Source: Batrachochytrium dendrobatidis JAM81 (taxonomy: Eukaryota; Chytridiomycota; Chytridiomycetes; Rhizophydiales). Taken from it: a DNA stretch of 64,000 bases. The stretch covers positions 1,054,976 through 1,118,975 of the forward strand of contig NW_006281104.1 of NCBI RefSeq assembly GCF_000203795.2, read 5' to 3'. The notes beneath the pieces are model-generated. The model was not told where the DNA came from. It ran no database searches and saw only the letters and a program-made list of their open reading frames with translations. The position numbers and the translations under genes were made by a program. Shown here piece by piece: positions 21,123 to 35,426 of the stretch. The number at the start of each line of letters is the position of its first letter. The first letter of the stretch is position 1.

Positions 21123-22675
21123 GAACCAGATCTCATTCAGCGCGTCGATGGATGCATTTGGTATTGATGGTATGGAGGTGTTTGAATCTGGCGATGATTT
21201 AACAACTCAACCCATACATTATTCGTTGCGCTAATGTTATACCGTATCCAGCTAGGACATGCATAGTGTGTCAAACGAGATCAATGTTCCGTATGGGGAT
21301 CCGAGTCAACGTTTTTCACCCATGACCAGTTCAAAGATCTGGATGTTTCAACATACACTAACATGGAGTGTCGAGTTTGGACAATATGTAGACTCAATTA
21401 CGATCGGAGCTGCGTTGACGTGACAAGGTAGACAATCTGATGAATGATGGAATGTATAATATCGAGGTTTCACAAATCCAAAATTGGAGAGATGGTGAAA
21501 CACGTTTGATTGTATCACTCGGATGCCATGTTTAGTATTCAACATGAGATTTTGACTAAACTGCGCTCAGATGTAGCACGTTCAAACCAGCACTTGCATT
21601 CAGCACAACAATTCAATACTATGCAACGCATTCAACACAGATCGGTATGATCAAGAGCATGTCAGTGATGAATGAGTGAATGCTAGTGATGAATGCCAAC
21701 ATGTATCAACTTACAAGCATGATGTGGCATCACAATAACTCGACAGTGCGTATCCCAGACACTACTGGACAAAATGCATTGAAAACACCCCAAATATTGC
21801 AATCTACCTACACAGCGTTGGTGGATTATCTGTCACTGAATTTGGAGCATAAACTGGCAACTATACATGCAAATATGCATAGACTCTGATAGTCCTGCAA
21901 CCAAGTTCCAGATGCCAATTCAAATATGTACTTGGATAGTCAGGGGTTGTAACACGATCATTTATTCAAATCGCATATATACACACATGTTATTGTTGAA
22001 TGGCAGCAATATATAATGTCTCACAATAACGGGATATTGCTGGCATTGGATACCGTACCACAGTCGCTGTCTCGTGTGGTCAAACCGTGTATAAGCTCCA
22101 TGTATATATCATCACATAGATTGAATACAAACCATGATAATCTGGAATTACAAACTGTTTCACTCAACTCGATCCGACTCGGGTTGACTTGAATTGACTC
22201 GAATTCAAAAGCCAATTGATTATTGCATGACATTAAATCAATTGCAATGGAGGCTGCAACGTATGGATCAGTCACGTCACCAACAGAAACATCAAAAGCA
22301 AATCAAATGGCCAAAAAGCAATTAGAAGAGTTTGTTTTCAGGTTAAAAAACTTGAAAAGCAGAACCAGATGTTAAATGCAGAGATTATTGTGCTAAAGGG
22401 TTTGGCCGATAATAGAATATCTAATGACTGATGTGTATCAAATCATATGCAGTTTGTCATTCAAGAAATGTCCATCAACAAGACAACCAAGCATATATAT
22501 GCGTACATGGTTACGAGTAAAAACAACTTGATATTTGCTCGAGTACGAGTGTAAGCTTTAGTAAAACTGCGATACCATCAAATCTATAATCCACTGAACA
22601 TATTAGATTGCAACGAATCGATGCAAGCCATTGAAAATACTAACCCCAATTCAATTGATACGACTGAATCTACAG

Positions 22676-23046
22676 TACAGTCGTATTCACATAAAATGCA
22701 ACACTAAATAAGAGTGTGTATAACAAACAGCCAGTCTCATGAAATGATTGGCGTCAGTTTATTGGTTGGCATTGTGCCATATACACTGTTTAGTTGATTG
22801 ATACTGTTTGATGATTGGCATGTAGAGTTGCATCCCTAAAATATGTTGAACTAGAACGCGAATGTATCCGATTAAAATACAAAGTTTGTATAGATTTGGC
22901 AACAATCAAACCAATATTTGGATTGCAATGCATCAATTTGGTCATTGTACAATGTATGGCCATGTCAAATGATGAGATTACTCCAGTTCAAACCGATGGT
23001 TTGATTGTGTACATCATACGACAAACGTTGTGTTTATTGAAGGATT
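22676..23046. mobile_element. Degenerate MITE-like element, copy D
   Basis: It starts TACAGTCGTATTCACATAAA, then ATAAGAGTGTGTATAACAAA as in copy B. Internal words shared with other copies include CATTGTACAATGTATGGCC and GGTTTGATTGTGTACATCAT. No right terminal repeat is found before 23215, so the copy is truncated. The open frame 22815-23048 lies inside it and is regarded as spurious. Confidence 0.6.
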
Positions 23047-23214
23047 AACAATGTATATTGATAAAGTTGATGTGTAGTATAGAACACTGCAAATAACTAA
23101 CTATTGATCATCCAAAGCAAAATAATAATTAAAAATGTTTTGTTTTGCATGAATAGTGCTAATTATAAAATACAAAGCCGAGATCAATTCTTTAATTTGA
23201 ATATTCATGTGCGT

Positions 23215-25492
23215 TTAGATTTTTTGCAATGCATTAATTGCATCATCTACATCGCTACCAGTATACACGTCGTGATTTAAAGTAACAATAGTTCTGGCGA
23301 TGCTTTTTAATATAGACTTACTAGTGATAGCGCCAGTCAAGGTATGATCCATCTCGGAAAGCATTTCAAAACCTAGGTGATAGTCTGATACACTGTTCAG
23401 TCCAAATGTCAAAGCCTTGGTATTATCTACTCGACAGATAGTCATAATTTCATATAGCATCGACTCTACTTGATATATGTCGCCCAATAGTGACGGGCGA
23501 GATAAAACTATAATGGTCATAATCCGCTGTATGTCATTTGTAAGTGACATTTTTACTTTGATTGACTTGAGCAACTGCAAAGGAGATACATGACTTGGTC
23601 CAATGATATCACGAATAGATTCCCAGGTAGAGATGTCGCTGTTGACAGATTGAAAAGAACGAGAGTACACTACTGTCATTATCTCGTTTGCAAATTCGCG
23701 TAGATCTAGATCTGCACATTCTTTTGATTGAACCTCCTTGTCATTGCCTTCGAGTGTAAGACGTATTGATTGAGATGTAGGCTGATAAGGAAAAATAATT
23801 TTGAGTTTTTCTATCAATTGCTCAACATTACCGATTCGACCATAAGCCCGTGCAAATTCAGACACAACTGATGTAGGTAATGAAGAACTACGTTGCGTCT
23901 GTGATATATAGTGATTCCATAGTGTATCTAGTAATTTTGAATCTGATGCTTGCGATGATATGCAAAACGTGCTGTCTATACCAAAGTCATTCAACAACAA
24001 CAGTATAGTGTTTGTGTAAACCTTTGATCCGTATAAGATAATCTCTGCGATGGCCCATTCCAGTCCGTGTCTTGTGAGTTTAGCGTCAACAAACTTTTTT
24101 ACAATCAGATTCGCTGCATCTTCTGTTACGACCACACCATAGCGATTCAGTTTTCTAAACCAATGCAAACACATTTCCAATTTTACTTGTTCTACTTTAA
24201 GCATTTCGGCTATATGCTCGTCAAATTTTGACCTAATGTTCTTTCTCCAAAGATTGTCGAGTCGCATAGCAGAATCTAGTAGTCCGACTTGCACACGAGG
24301 ATCGTCTAATACATCCCATGAGACTAGTTTTTCGAAAATGTCAGAAATACTTTCTAAAATGTAGGTATTTTCCAGTAGTATGACAGCTGTATCGATTTTT
24401 TCTGGCCTCGTAGTATTGCTATTTGAATGTTCAAAGATAGTTGCAATAGCTGAAAGGGAGCTATCGATTCTCTTGTGGAATTTCTGGTAGTCTACGTTAG
24501 ATAGCATTATTTTTAGCATGATAATGTGATTTTTTGCAGGAGCTGAGTTTTGCAGCGTATGCATCATACTGTCAAATATTTTCAGTGCGACAGTGATGTT
24601 GGCGTTTCCCTCGAAAAGTTGAAGCATAAATAGCCACAACGATGGTTGGTTTGGAATCAAGTCTTTATCAAACAACGACATTACTTTAAAGTAGAAACAA
24701 GAGTTAGACACAGTTTCGAATGAGTAGTATGGATGTTCAATATATTCGAGTTGACATACTTGATTGGTAGTTTTCCAAGAGTTGTTCATTTTTGTCATAC
24801 CCACTAACCAGAGCCTCAAACACCATTGTTGCAGATTTGACTTCCTGGCCTAGATCTGAATCGCGCACGTCCTTGACAAAGGCCAAAGCAATGGAAGCAG
24901 CCAGATCCATTCGGCTTTGATTATTTCCAGGTTTTGCACATTCGAAAATCAAATTAGCGCAGCACCTAGCAAGAATTTCAGAGTGAAAAGAGTTTTTGTC
25001 GTCTATATAGCGTAGTCCTTCCACTACATCATGGTAGATGGCAGCGATTGTCGATTCAAACAAAGGCTGTTTTGAATTTGAAAGATTGTTGATTGATTTT
25101 AAAAATGATAATTCTACAGATGACTTTTCAACGGTAAAAGTATCTAATGACCGATTTTTAGCCAGATCTAAAAAAGGTTCAAGTGATTGAGATGGTTTAC
25201 ATAGCAGAACTGGACGTGGCCTCGAAAACGGAGGCCAGTTCATACCATCGGCTGGATCAGAATTATCGTCAGATATATAAATGGATTTAATATTTGGTTT
25301 GGCAGACAGAGGAAATTTGCGAATGGGAGCAGAAGGAGAAAACCATTTTTGCCTCCATGCATGATAGATTGGAATGTATTCGACAATCGAAGTAGAAGTA
25401 GAAACATAATGGCGAGAGAGGTGGTGCTTTAGTGAAACAGAGTTCATATTACGCCGTACTCTGATCTGAATAAAAAATAAAAAGGCAGCCAT
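23215..25492 (-). CDS. Probable mitochondrial helical-repeat protein, unrecognised
   Basis: Two exons (25492-24760 and 24683-23215, intron ending TTTAAAG) encode 733 residues. The first in-frame ATG gives MAAFLFFIQIRVRRNMNSV; a second methionine at residue 16 starts MNSVSLKHHLSRHYVSTSTS, which looks like a mitochondrial targeting peptide. The rest is almost wholly predicted helix with repeated blocks such as LWLFMLQLFEGNANITVALK, HIIMLKIMLSNVDYQKFHKR, and FARAYGRIGNVEQLIEKLK, spaced like pentatricopeptide or similar alpha-alpha repeats, though no clean 35-residue register is obvious. Fungal mitochondrial PPR-like proteins act on mitochondrial RNA stability or translation. That role is inference. 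The gene is divergent from GPHR with 246 bases between the starts. Confidence 0.7.
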
Positions 25493-25738
25493 TTGAGTAC
25501 TAGCTGGATGCTTCTGTATAGTCCAGCCAAGAACCGGATTGCTGAATAAATGCTAAATTGCAAAATCTGCAATTTGACATTTATCGAATATACTCACGTG
25601 ATCGAATCTCCAGTTTGCAAAGTCGAATTCCATCTGCTTTGCCTTGAATGCAACTCTCTTGCTGGTGAATTGTTCAGTCCATTCAAGCCGATTTCGTAGC
25701 AATCAGTTTAAGCATAGCGTATAGTTTTGTATAAAAAC

Positions 25739-27888
25739 ATGCTTTCTAGTCTTTTGTTTTTATTGGCGTGTCTTGCCATCTTCTTTATTGCCGGATGGCA
25801 GCTTGTTCTGGATTGGATCTTGCATGCTGCTTCTACAGTCAATATACCTACTCGCACATTATTTTCACTCATGTTTTCAAGTTCATGTGCGCTTCTGTTG
25901 CTTGTGATTTTGGAGGTTAGAGATACATTTTCCGTCGAGTATGTCACTGATAATCAAGTCTGTATGCTTGACAATACTAGTTATTCATGCTCAAATCCAT
26001 CGACTCATCACTCTAATGGCTTGGATCTGGTGTGATTAGGGCTCGACTTATTTTTTGGAAATTGAATTTATATGCAAGCCTTGCAAACGTTCTTATTTTA
26101 TTGCCAATGTATCAGATTATGGTGCTTGCTTCAAATTCACACCATGGTAAACTATAATTTCAGATCAGAAATATTATTGTTTTAATATAATTTACCAATT
26201 TTATGTCAACTCTGGTCTACTTGTCGACTATATGCCTCATATTTACCATGTCTAGCTGTGATTCGACGAAATGCATTACAGCTTACCGCGGTAGGATATT
26301 GCAGCTTTATCTTTGTATTTTGGAGAATCGATGTTCATTCCCAGTCCTCACTAGGATCCCAAGACACTGCCAGTAAGATAATGACACGTATATTATTACA
26401 TGATTAGATCCTGCATTTGACTGTCATTGCTAATTTTTATTGTAGTCGGAGGTCTTGTTTCTCATTTAATCGGACGTGTTGGAGTAGTGGGAGTGACTTT
26501 GATGGCTCTCCTCTCGGGGTTTGGTGCTGTCAACAACCCCTACACAAATCTGTCTATATTTTTAAGGTAGATATATTTAGTGTTGGTATTTATCACTACG
26601 GAGTAAAGCCCAGATTTAATTTTACAACTACTTGCATTGTATTTTAGAACTGTCACAGATAGCGATATTCAAAAGGCAGAAAGTCGCCTTATTCAGACCG
26701 TGGAAATCACTTTGGACAAGAAAAGACGGCTGATGCAGACTGAGCAATCCAATATGGTAAGTGCAATGTGTGCGTAGATCTTAAATCAATTACTTTTAGA
26801 TATTTAACTCGAACATTGTTTAGACTTCTAAATCTGTACCAGATGTATCTAAAGGGTTTTTGGGCAACATATTTTCATCAGTTACTTCCAGAATAAGCCA
26901 GTTTGGAACAACGGGTATAGTATTATGGAAACTAGTCGAGAAAATGATAATTGGATACTAATTTAAAACATATTTTATTTGGTGATTGATTCAAGATATT
27001 GCCACAATGAAGTCCGAGATTGAAGCCCAGGAGTTGATGCTTGATAGTTTATTTATGGATTTAGATGATTTGCTAGTGGACAAGGTAATACGATTGAAGG
27101 TATCATTGTGTTACAAGTATGCATATAAATAACCTTGGTTGAATAAACTTTTCAACAGGAACGATTAAAAGAAGCAAAAACGCTCAGGGGCGTGTTTAAC
27201 AACATTTTTGGATATATATTTTCTGTATATTGTATATTCAAAACCATCATGGTAAGTCTTTGATCTGCCATTCCATACCTCTATGCTGTCTCATTTTAAC
27301 CCCAATTATTTCATAATGATTTAGGCTGCTGTAAACATTATGTTTCGTCGACAGGGAGAAACAGATCCAGTTACGAGAACTCTAGATATTTTAGTGCATA
27401 ATGTTGGCATAGAATTGGATGTTAATTTGTGGGCAAAGGACATTTCCTTTTTGCTACTTGGCGTGTTGGTTATTGTTTCTGTGCGAGGATTGCTGGTACA
27501 ATTTGCCAAAGTCTCGGTTGCTTTTTCTAGCTCAATTTCTCAAACTAGTATTATTTTGTTCATGGCACATACAATGGGATTTTATTTTTTAAGTGTTGTA
27601 TTAATGCTTCGTGTTAACTTGCCTGTCCAGCAAAGGTGCACAAATTTAACTGTCATTATTTGCTCGTGTTTAATCTACATTTCAAATGGCATTCTTATTG
27701 ATCCAAGTATTTTTCAAATGCATATCTTATGGTGCTGATTTAGGGCTCGCATAGAAACTATTTTTGGGAACGTTGAGTTTAATTTTTATTTGCATTGGTT
27801 TGATGTCATCTTCTTTCTTTCTGCAATAACTTCCATGGCCATACTTTATTTCATTGACCAAATGAAGCGAAAAAGCAATATATATTAA
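25739..27888 (+). CDS. GPR89: Golgi pH regulator (GPHR / GPR89) anion-channel-like membrane protein
   Basis: Ten exons (25739-25938, 26040-26146, 26256-26372, 26446-26566, 26648-26756, 26824-26914, 26996-27084, 27159-27251, 27325-27635, 27744-27888) join in frame to 460 residues, the size of animal GPHR. Strong matches include [87 protein letters not shown] and [17 protein letters not shown] near the end. The protein is predicted to have about eight or nine membrane helices with a cytoplasmic coiled segment in the middle, and in animals it supports Golgi acidification and trafficking. Every intron has GT-AG ends. Its stop codon is intertwined with that of the RalGAP gene on the other strand. 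Confidence 0.95.
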
Positions 27889-30800
27889 CACTCATTTATC
27901 AATATCGGTGCATCAGACGATCTGGTGTTGCTTGAATACTGCTTTGACTCTCGGCCATTTGTAAAGATTTGATCCATGAGTTTTTCGTAGGTCCAGTTTG
28001 CAACCTTATGACGCGATGAAATTATGCCAATTGTTTCTTTGCGAGATGAGAATGGATGCTGTTCAAGAATGTCTTTTCCAGTTCCAGAATGAAGTGCAGC
28101 ACGGTATGCACTATATGCTGTGGATCGTACTAATGGGCCCAAGGCAATTTTTGAAACAACCATTTGGCTCTGAAGTGGTCCAAACGGCTCAACCTAAATA
28201 ATTGAGCCATTTAAATTAGAATCCATGTACAAGTCAATACTCTTTTAGCAAAACATCGTATAATTGACTCACAGAACTATCTCGGTATGTATCAACGGCA
28301 TACATGCCATTAGGTAATGGGGTGATGGCAATTTGTGCATTCCCAAAGTCGCCACCAATTGTATCCCATTTGTAATCGCGATAGTGCTCATTCCAGATTA
28401 CATGAACGTGGTCATTTCCAATATGCCGTTTCTATTAATTGACAGTTGAAATAGGAAATTTAAACATTAGGATTTGGTTTGATTAAATCAGTGACATTCA
28501 AAGAGATGCATCATCACCTTTTTCAATTGTTTGGGGTCGGCTGAATCTGTTGGCATTTTGGTGACATCATGGAACATGATCTCTAATGTGGAGGTACAGA
28601 AATAGGTAGCCACACCACCATTTACCATGCTTCGTTCTAAACCACCAAGATATCCAGGATGCTTTGCCAAATCCACCTGGACCAAAATATGTGTATTGGT
28701 AAGCGCTTTAAATTTGCATTTGTACATAGCGATTGTGAATTTAAATACCACACCTTCCAGCCCAAACTAGATACAAAGTCATTGTATTCGGGACTCCCAC
28801 AATTATTTCTAAATATAGAATATTCATCTTCTTCTCCTGGAGCAACATATATAACTGCTACTTTGGCTACATCTCGACTATGTAGACAAATGTAAACATA
28901 TTTACCATGTCAACTAAAAACTCAATTTTAAATTCTATAAATGTTGGTCTACTTACGAATATTTTCGATCTAATCCTTTGATATCTCGGGCTAAACTTGG
29001 GGTTTTTGAAAGTAGATGTAGATCACCTGTTTTCGTATAGTCAAAAGTCAGCAACCCCATATGGCTCAGCAGTAGTCGTGAACACTGCAAAATTGAAGGG
29101 CTTTCTTTGTATATCAAGGGAGAAGCACGAATGTAGTCTTTATAACTGGCTTTCGCATCTTTTGGAAATCTATTTGGCTGTTTGGATCGTGCTGTTTCAT
29201 CCTGAACTTGCCGTTTTATTGCTATAATGATTTCTGATAATTCAGCACGGCCCTGCAACAGTGTATTGGATGGAGTGTTGAGTGTTTCAGGCTGATTTTC
29301 CAAAAGACAATCGGCATGTTGGTCTCCAATTCTAAGCAATGTTATTCACGAGATTGATGTTTAAATCATGCTAGATGTTGATACTCAGCTTTGCAATACA
29401 ATCCATAATAAACTCTTACCGTTTCAGTAACTGTTCGAGCACATCCGGAACAAACATATTACTGTTTTTTGGTGAAATTTCTTCGCTTTCAGAATCCGAA
29501 TCATATTCTTTTATATCAAAAGGTTCTTGCGCAAAAATGACATCATCATTAAACTTAAACTTGGCAGCCGAACCAAGCGGTGTCTGAACCATTGGAGCGT
29601 ACGGTATTGCTGTGCTGTCGGTTGGTTCAACTTCGCTGATGGATTTATAAAATGGGTGAGTGTCCCAAACATATTTTCCAGTGCAATTGCGCATAATGAT
29701 GCGACATCGTGAGCCTGTCGTAAAAGTGCAATACAGCATTAACATGATGCATAGTTTAAATAAAATCATGTTTATAATCACAAATCAAGTTATACCTTGT
29801 TCAATATCAACAAATGAAATAATGAAATTGTCATTGTAAGTAAAGGTTTGTATACTGTGATTATTGGTTTCTTCATAATGCGGTTCGGAAATATGCCTAA
29901 ATAAAGCTTATATTGTAAAATCAACTAAATCTTGAATACTTTTTGATCAAATACAATATCAAGTGATACTTACGAGCTCATCATTGCCGGTCCATTAATT
30001 GGCGCAAAATTATCTGTATGATGAAGGAGATGCATCATGGCATTTTCGGCACAAGACTGTTGTTTCATCAAGGTTAAAATGCAATGGCTTTAACATATAA
30101 TCTCAAATTCAAATTATTTATATACAATTTTCTATACCCGAATTGCCCTGAATGAAGAAATGATTTCTTTTTCGATTGAAGAACTATCACGGAGCTCGGG
30201 ATTTAGTGCACCATCTGTACGGGTATACATTGAAATGTTAGTATAAATTCAACATACTCACAGCTGTTTACATTTCATGTGATTTACCATCAGTAGAGTT
30301 GGATCGTACTGTACTATGCGACTGCTGTGCATCAACGCCAATACACTAGTTGAGCAAAAGTTAGTATTTTGCTTGCTTAAACATGATATGTTTGAAGCTA
30401 CAAAACAAGATAAAGGCGTGAATTACTGAAATATGAATAGCTTCCTCTATGACTTCGGATACACGCAAGGCAATATTGGGATTTGTCATGACCGTTTTTG
30501 GAGTGCAGCTGAGCCAATCGACTAGGCAACGAAACAACATTGATACAATGATGGCTGGAAATCATGTCAAAATGGTCAATATGCTACTCTATTCTATTCT
30601 ACTTTATAAAATAATGTTTACCTGCCGAGTTGACAACTGATGCCTGTTTCCGTGTCTTTTCATCAAATTGCATATTTTCCGAAATGCCAATCACCAATCG
30701 ATCAATGATTTGATGCACTAGCTCCTATTCATATTCACAGATATATTAGAATTTTAAAGTATAATTCAATTCAAAGTAGGTTGGCCATTCAATGTATAGT

Positions 30801-33800
30801 CGTACTCTATCCAGCTGAAGTGTTTCATAGCTATGTGCAAACAGTGTAAGACAATCAATCGCAGCTCGAGCCAAACGTGGATCGCGCAAGGAAATATTAT
30901 CCAACAAAACTCCAATGCAGTTATAAACAATAGATACATTGGCTCTAAAAAATCACATGGTATAAGTGCAAGTATCAATTGATTGGGATATAGCAAAGAT
31001 ACATACTCTGCGGAAACCAAACACTCCTCAAATGCCATAACGCCCAGCGACCAAATAATCTGCTCCATAAATCCAATCTTGGACTCCTCTAATTTCACTG
31101 TGTAAGTAGTCAAAATTTTAACGGCAAGATCCAATAAATTTTCTTTAACTGTAGAAAAGTTTGAAAAACTAAGATTGGGCTTTAGAGTGCTAGGCGAAAT
31201 ATCTGACAGCCGTCCTTTAAGAGCAACGGGTGTGTCTGCTGGATACTCGCTACCATTGAAACAGCTTGTTGAAACTTTATTTTCAAAAGTAGGGCTGCTG
31301 CTTTTCACACATACCAATGATGACAATATTTGAATACTTGCAGTGGCAACTTCATCAGACAAATTATGCTGCGTGGTTATGTAATTGATTGCCTTGATAA
31401 AACTAGGAATAAGAAACAGCGCACCGGGCAACGACAAGCAAAAAATACGCTGAGTGTTGAGCAGAATTGAATTAATAACAGGAATATGTTTACTTGAAAG
31501 CCATTTTTCCAATATTCTGTAGTAATGAGTGTAGTACTCTTCAGAAAACTCTTGATCGTGTCGTTTGCACATCATTCTGGAAATACAGCCAACAGCTACA
31601 ACAATCGAGTCAATAAACTCTATAGGTAGATCTGCGCTACTAAAAATAATTGGCGCAAAATCAAACAAACTTGGCATATTCATGTTGTCGAATTTTTGAC
31701 TTTGGCGAATCTAAATACTCGTGTTGGATTTTGAATAATATTAGGTTATCTGACACTCGATTCTATGCATAGTTGAATAAAAAATACCTTGTTAAGAGTA
31801 TCCCAGACTTGAACAAAACAGGAAATGGCATCAAAATGAATTGCAGGAATCTACAGTCAAAGCAGTTAGTACTGTAATACTAGAATCTGTCCAAGCTTGA
31901 AACATTAAAAGTCGTTTGAAATACCTTGATTTCATTAATTCGTCCAAGTGTACAAAGAATGCTTTTCCAGATCCAGAGTGAATTCTCTGCGTTCAAAAAC
32001 TCGATATCTTTTAATGAACCAAACGTGCTTGATAAAGTATGTGATTTGTGCTGTTTAACTATACAACACTCGAGGCTCCTAAGCAATTGAAGTCAATTTA
32101 CAACTGATGGCGTATTTCATGTTTGTGATGAACAGTAAAACTTACTCGTCATCGTTTACTGGCTCATACAAGTTGCAATCAGGATTTCCAGAATACTGGA
32201 CAACTTTTTCACGAAGATACTTGTACTATAATAGAATAATTCTAATCAGTCTTTTATAATTAAACAAGCATCATATAACACTGTATTTAAGTTACCATGG
32301 CATTTGAAGATGATTCTTTGGTTGATGAATTTGAAAAATCACTTGATTCGTAAATATGCATTTTTTCTCGTTTTGTGCGATCCAGAATAGGTGATGCAGG
32401 CGGTATGGCTAATTTATCCAAAAACCGAGAATCTAGAAAATACTCGATTAATTTTTACAGCAGTATTTAAAATTTGCTCATCCTATAAAATGCATTACCT
32501 TTTGAAATAGAAGCATCTCGCCATGGATATGATTTGCTCATTATTGGAGCATGCCCGAGTTCAGCTATATAAGTAGTTGTTGATCCCATGATAATAGACA
32601 TGATAGAGGCATCCCTAGCGTTTTTTCCTGTGCCGATTGTCTTGCGATGACCACGAAGTTTAGTAAACTCTTTTTCAGTACTGACTAGGCGATTTACTCC
32701 CGATTGAACATCAAAATCATAAACCTTGTCTGCCATGACATGAGTAAATTTGATTGTAATATTCTAGGATTCCACGTAATGGTTAATAAACAAATAGGCG
32801 GAAAAGATTGGGTTAAAGTATAAATACTTGGCTCAACTATATAACTTACCGCCCATTCCTTGACATATTCAGACCAAACTGTGCATTTAACAATACTGTT
32901 TCGTAATTGTTTCCACAGTGTTTCATCAGTTGAACGACTTCGGATCCACACAATCAATAATACTTCTGCAAGAGTATGCACCAATGAGGTTTCCGTATTC
33001 ATTATATTTAGATTCGAAAGCAGTTTTTCTTGAATCTCGAGCAAAGTTTGCATAAGTAGCTGCCATGTCTTTGTTTCCAGAGTTGCAAATGACTCTGTTG
33101 CAATGGATCGATATATATCAAATGCATCTTGATATAACGAGATCTGAAATCATAAAAATCTTGTAAGTGATTGTACCAGAAAATAATATGTATAATTATG
33201 AAACAATCCAAAAAACTTGCCTGATTTTGTTGTTCTCCAGGCACTTGCGACTTTTGAAAAAACACACGCTGAATATTTTGAATGTATCGTCGCAGACTCT
33301 CGTTGGACAGTTTTTCTTTGTTATGAGCGACTTCGTCTGCATCTTCATCTACTTTTTGATCCAAATCAAAAACTGAAAATGAAGTTGATCCCATTAAATT
33401 ATACTCTGGCTAGTATTGAATGTGAAGGCAAACATTAGTCTAAAGGCGTGCATGTGAGCTGTGTACAAATCACATTCAACAACTAAAAGGTTTACCGATA
33501 AAGAAAGCCATGTAGCAATCACAAATAAAGCTAATTCGCTTGTTTTATAATGTGAAATAGGCAAATGAAGAGCTTGCTTGATGATTTCTTGTACTGTTTC
33601 GCGACTACCATCACTTGCAAGAATCACTCTTGTAATAATAATAGCAGCAAATTCGTGCGGAGGAGTAGTTGGGCTTACAGTAAAATTTGCACACAAAGTT
33701 CGGACAATAAATCTGACCAGTACTTGAAGGATTTGTGGTGGGCAGCACTCGAATCCTTGATTGTTGCCAATTTCTATACCCACGTAGCGACTTACACTTG

Positions 33801-35208
33801 GAAAAAGGATCCGAAGATAGGTTTTTCGAAAAATAGTCCACATGGTTGTTATTTTTGAACCAAGTTCGCTACTAATGGCGTTGGTAAGAGTCTTTGAAGA
33901 ATATCCTGGAAATTTTGTGTTAATAACATATTAGATAGCAGATATATACAAGCGCGACATCAAAGATAGTACTGAGATTTAGGGTACCTGATTGTGGAGT
34001 GGAACATGCCAACACAACTGACAGATTCAAAATGTTTTGAAGAATCTCATCAATAAGTTCGCATTGGTCGGTTTTTGTAACGGATGTGGCTGGATATAAA
34101 ATTGTGTCATTTGGACAGGATAATAAGATGGCTTGCCCTGTATTGATGGCAAGTATAGCAATAAGTTATGATCAGGTGTCGTCTAATTGGCAGAATGCTG
34201 GACATTTCAAACAAAATATTCAATTATACTGTATAAATACCTGATAGACTTGAATCTACATCATTTACATTTTTTTTGATCACTTTAATAGGCTTTTGTA
34301 ACAGTAGCCCGCGTTCTTTTCCAACCCATGCAGGCGGAGCCTCCAGTTTAAAATGCGGAGACAATTCGTTTTCTCGTGATGGAATGGGCTTCAAAGTTCC
34401 GGTTGGCAACAAGGCAGATTCAAATAGATCTAGTTGGATTGTATTAAAGTATAACTGAACATACTCATCAATCTGATCGGTTTGATGGATGGACAAGTAC
34501 TGAAGCAATAAGCGAAAACCATCTACGCGCAATCGTTGATGGTTTCCTGTGGCTAATAGAATTTCAAATACTTCATCTATTTTATAAATTATAACTAGTT
34601 AGCTGCTTATGCTAGCCTACCTTGATACAGCATCTACTGCTTTAAAACCTCCATTTTTACAAAAATGCAATATTCAGTCCATCACATACTCAAGCTGCAT
34701 GTAGCCCAGGAAGGGAGAGGGTTAAAACTAATTAGCTGGATGATTTTTGAAAGTACAGTAAATATCTCATGCAGATCGACGACGTCCTTGCTTGTCGGGG
34801 TGTAAGTGCGTTCGGTTTTTTCAGTTATACGCGCTATACGATAGAATAAATACTCGAGCGTAACATTGTATATAGTATGGTCATGCTCTTGAAAAAACTG
34901 TTTCTGGTCAGATTCTGTTGCTCCCTCTAGTCAAAATAAATTGGATGGTAATATAAAATGTACATGTTGGTGAGGTGGACATTGTTTTTCAAATGATTTC
35001 ATGTAGGTACGAATTTTCTTTATGGATTTGATATGGGCTGAACAAACTAATGCACTTGCAACTAGAAATGCTCGAGACTCTGTAGATATAAAAGCTACCT
35101 ACCCAAAAATACCAAGAGACTCTTTATACGAAGTTTAGCCTTTTGTTTTTCATCCAGAAAAGGCTTGACTTTTTTCAATAGGCGTTCAAATCTTCTTTCA
35201 TCTGGCAT
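27885..35208 (-). CDS. RALGAPA1: Ral GTPase-activating protein alpha subunit (RalGAP-alpha, Tuberin-like)
   Basis: A 7.3 kb gene of more than twenty short exons. The start, MPDERRFERLLKKVKPFLDE at 35208, leads by one splice to ESDQKQFFQEHDHTIYNV, matching the N-terminus of RalGAP-alpha. Middle exons carry LRVDGFRLLLQYLS (about 34500), VQEIIKQALHLPIS (about 33570), and SLPGALFLIPSFIKAINYI (about 31400). The C-terminal catalytic part is clearest: SPSILQCSRLLLSHMGLLTF, KVAVIYVAPGEEDEYSIF, GYLGGLERSMVNGGVATYF, EIMFHDVTKMPTD and RHIGNDHVHVIWNEHYRDY, then EPFGPLQSQMVV. The Asn of GND (codon at 28414-28416) is the catalytic asparagine thumb of Rap/Ran-GAP domains. With a beta subunit these proteins inactivate Ral and, in animals, Rheb-like signalling. 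I have not fixed every exon edge in the middle; the gene ends at 27885, overlapping GPHR. Confidence 0.85.
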
Positions 35209-35426
35209 GGCTGTATGTAGCAGTGGAGGCATACAAGTTCAACTTGAATAATGTTCATAAAACACGTTTATAAGTCTGAATTCAAAACAAGTCTGCTTTA
35301 TTTCACTGCTTTGATACCAAGTAGTTTCTTTATTGGCTATATTGAAAACAAAAACTCTAAATTCTACAGTACCAATGGATTCACATAATCAAAATATTGT
35401 ATCCATAGTTTATTCGACGTAAATGA

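Larger units (their letters stand above)
18463..22675. other. Gene-poor region
   Basis: About 4.2 kb without a convincing exon. It contains a 53-base tandem duplication, short GGATT and CAGTGACAT arrays, and scattered short open frames that lack splice partners or similarity to anything I know. The stretch 22247-22375 could encode a small basic peptide, but nothing supports it. No tRNA, rRNA or snRNA was recognised. Confidence 0.5.

Noticed and set aside
22247..22375. Possible 42-codon basic peptide, with an alternative frame giving KKLEKQNQMLNAEI
   Set aside because: It is short, isolated in a gene-poor region and has no convincing splice partner; coiled-coil-like composition alone is weak evidence.
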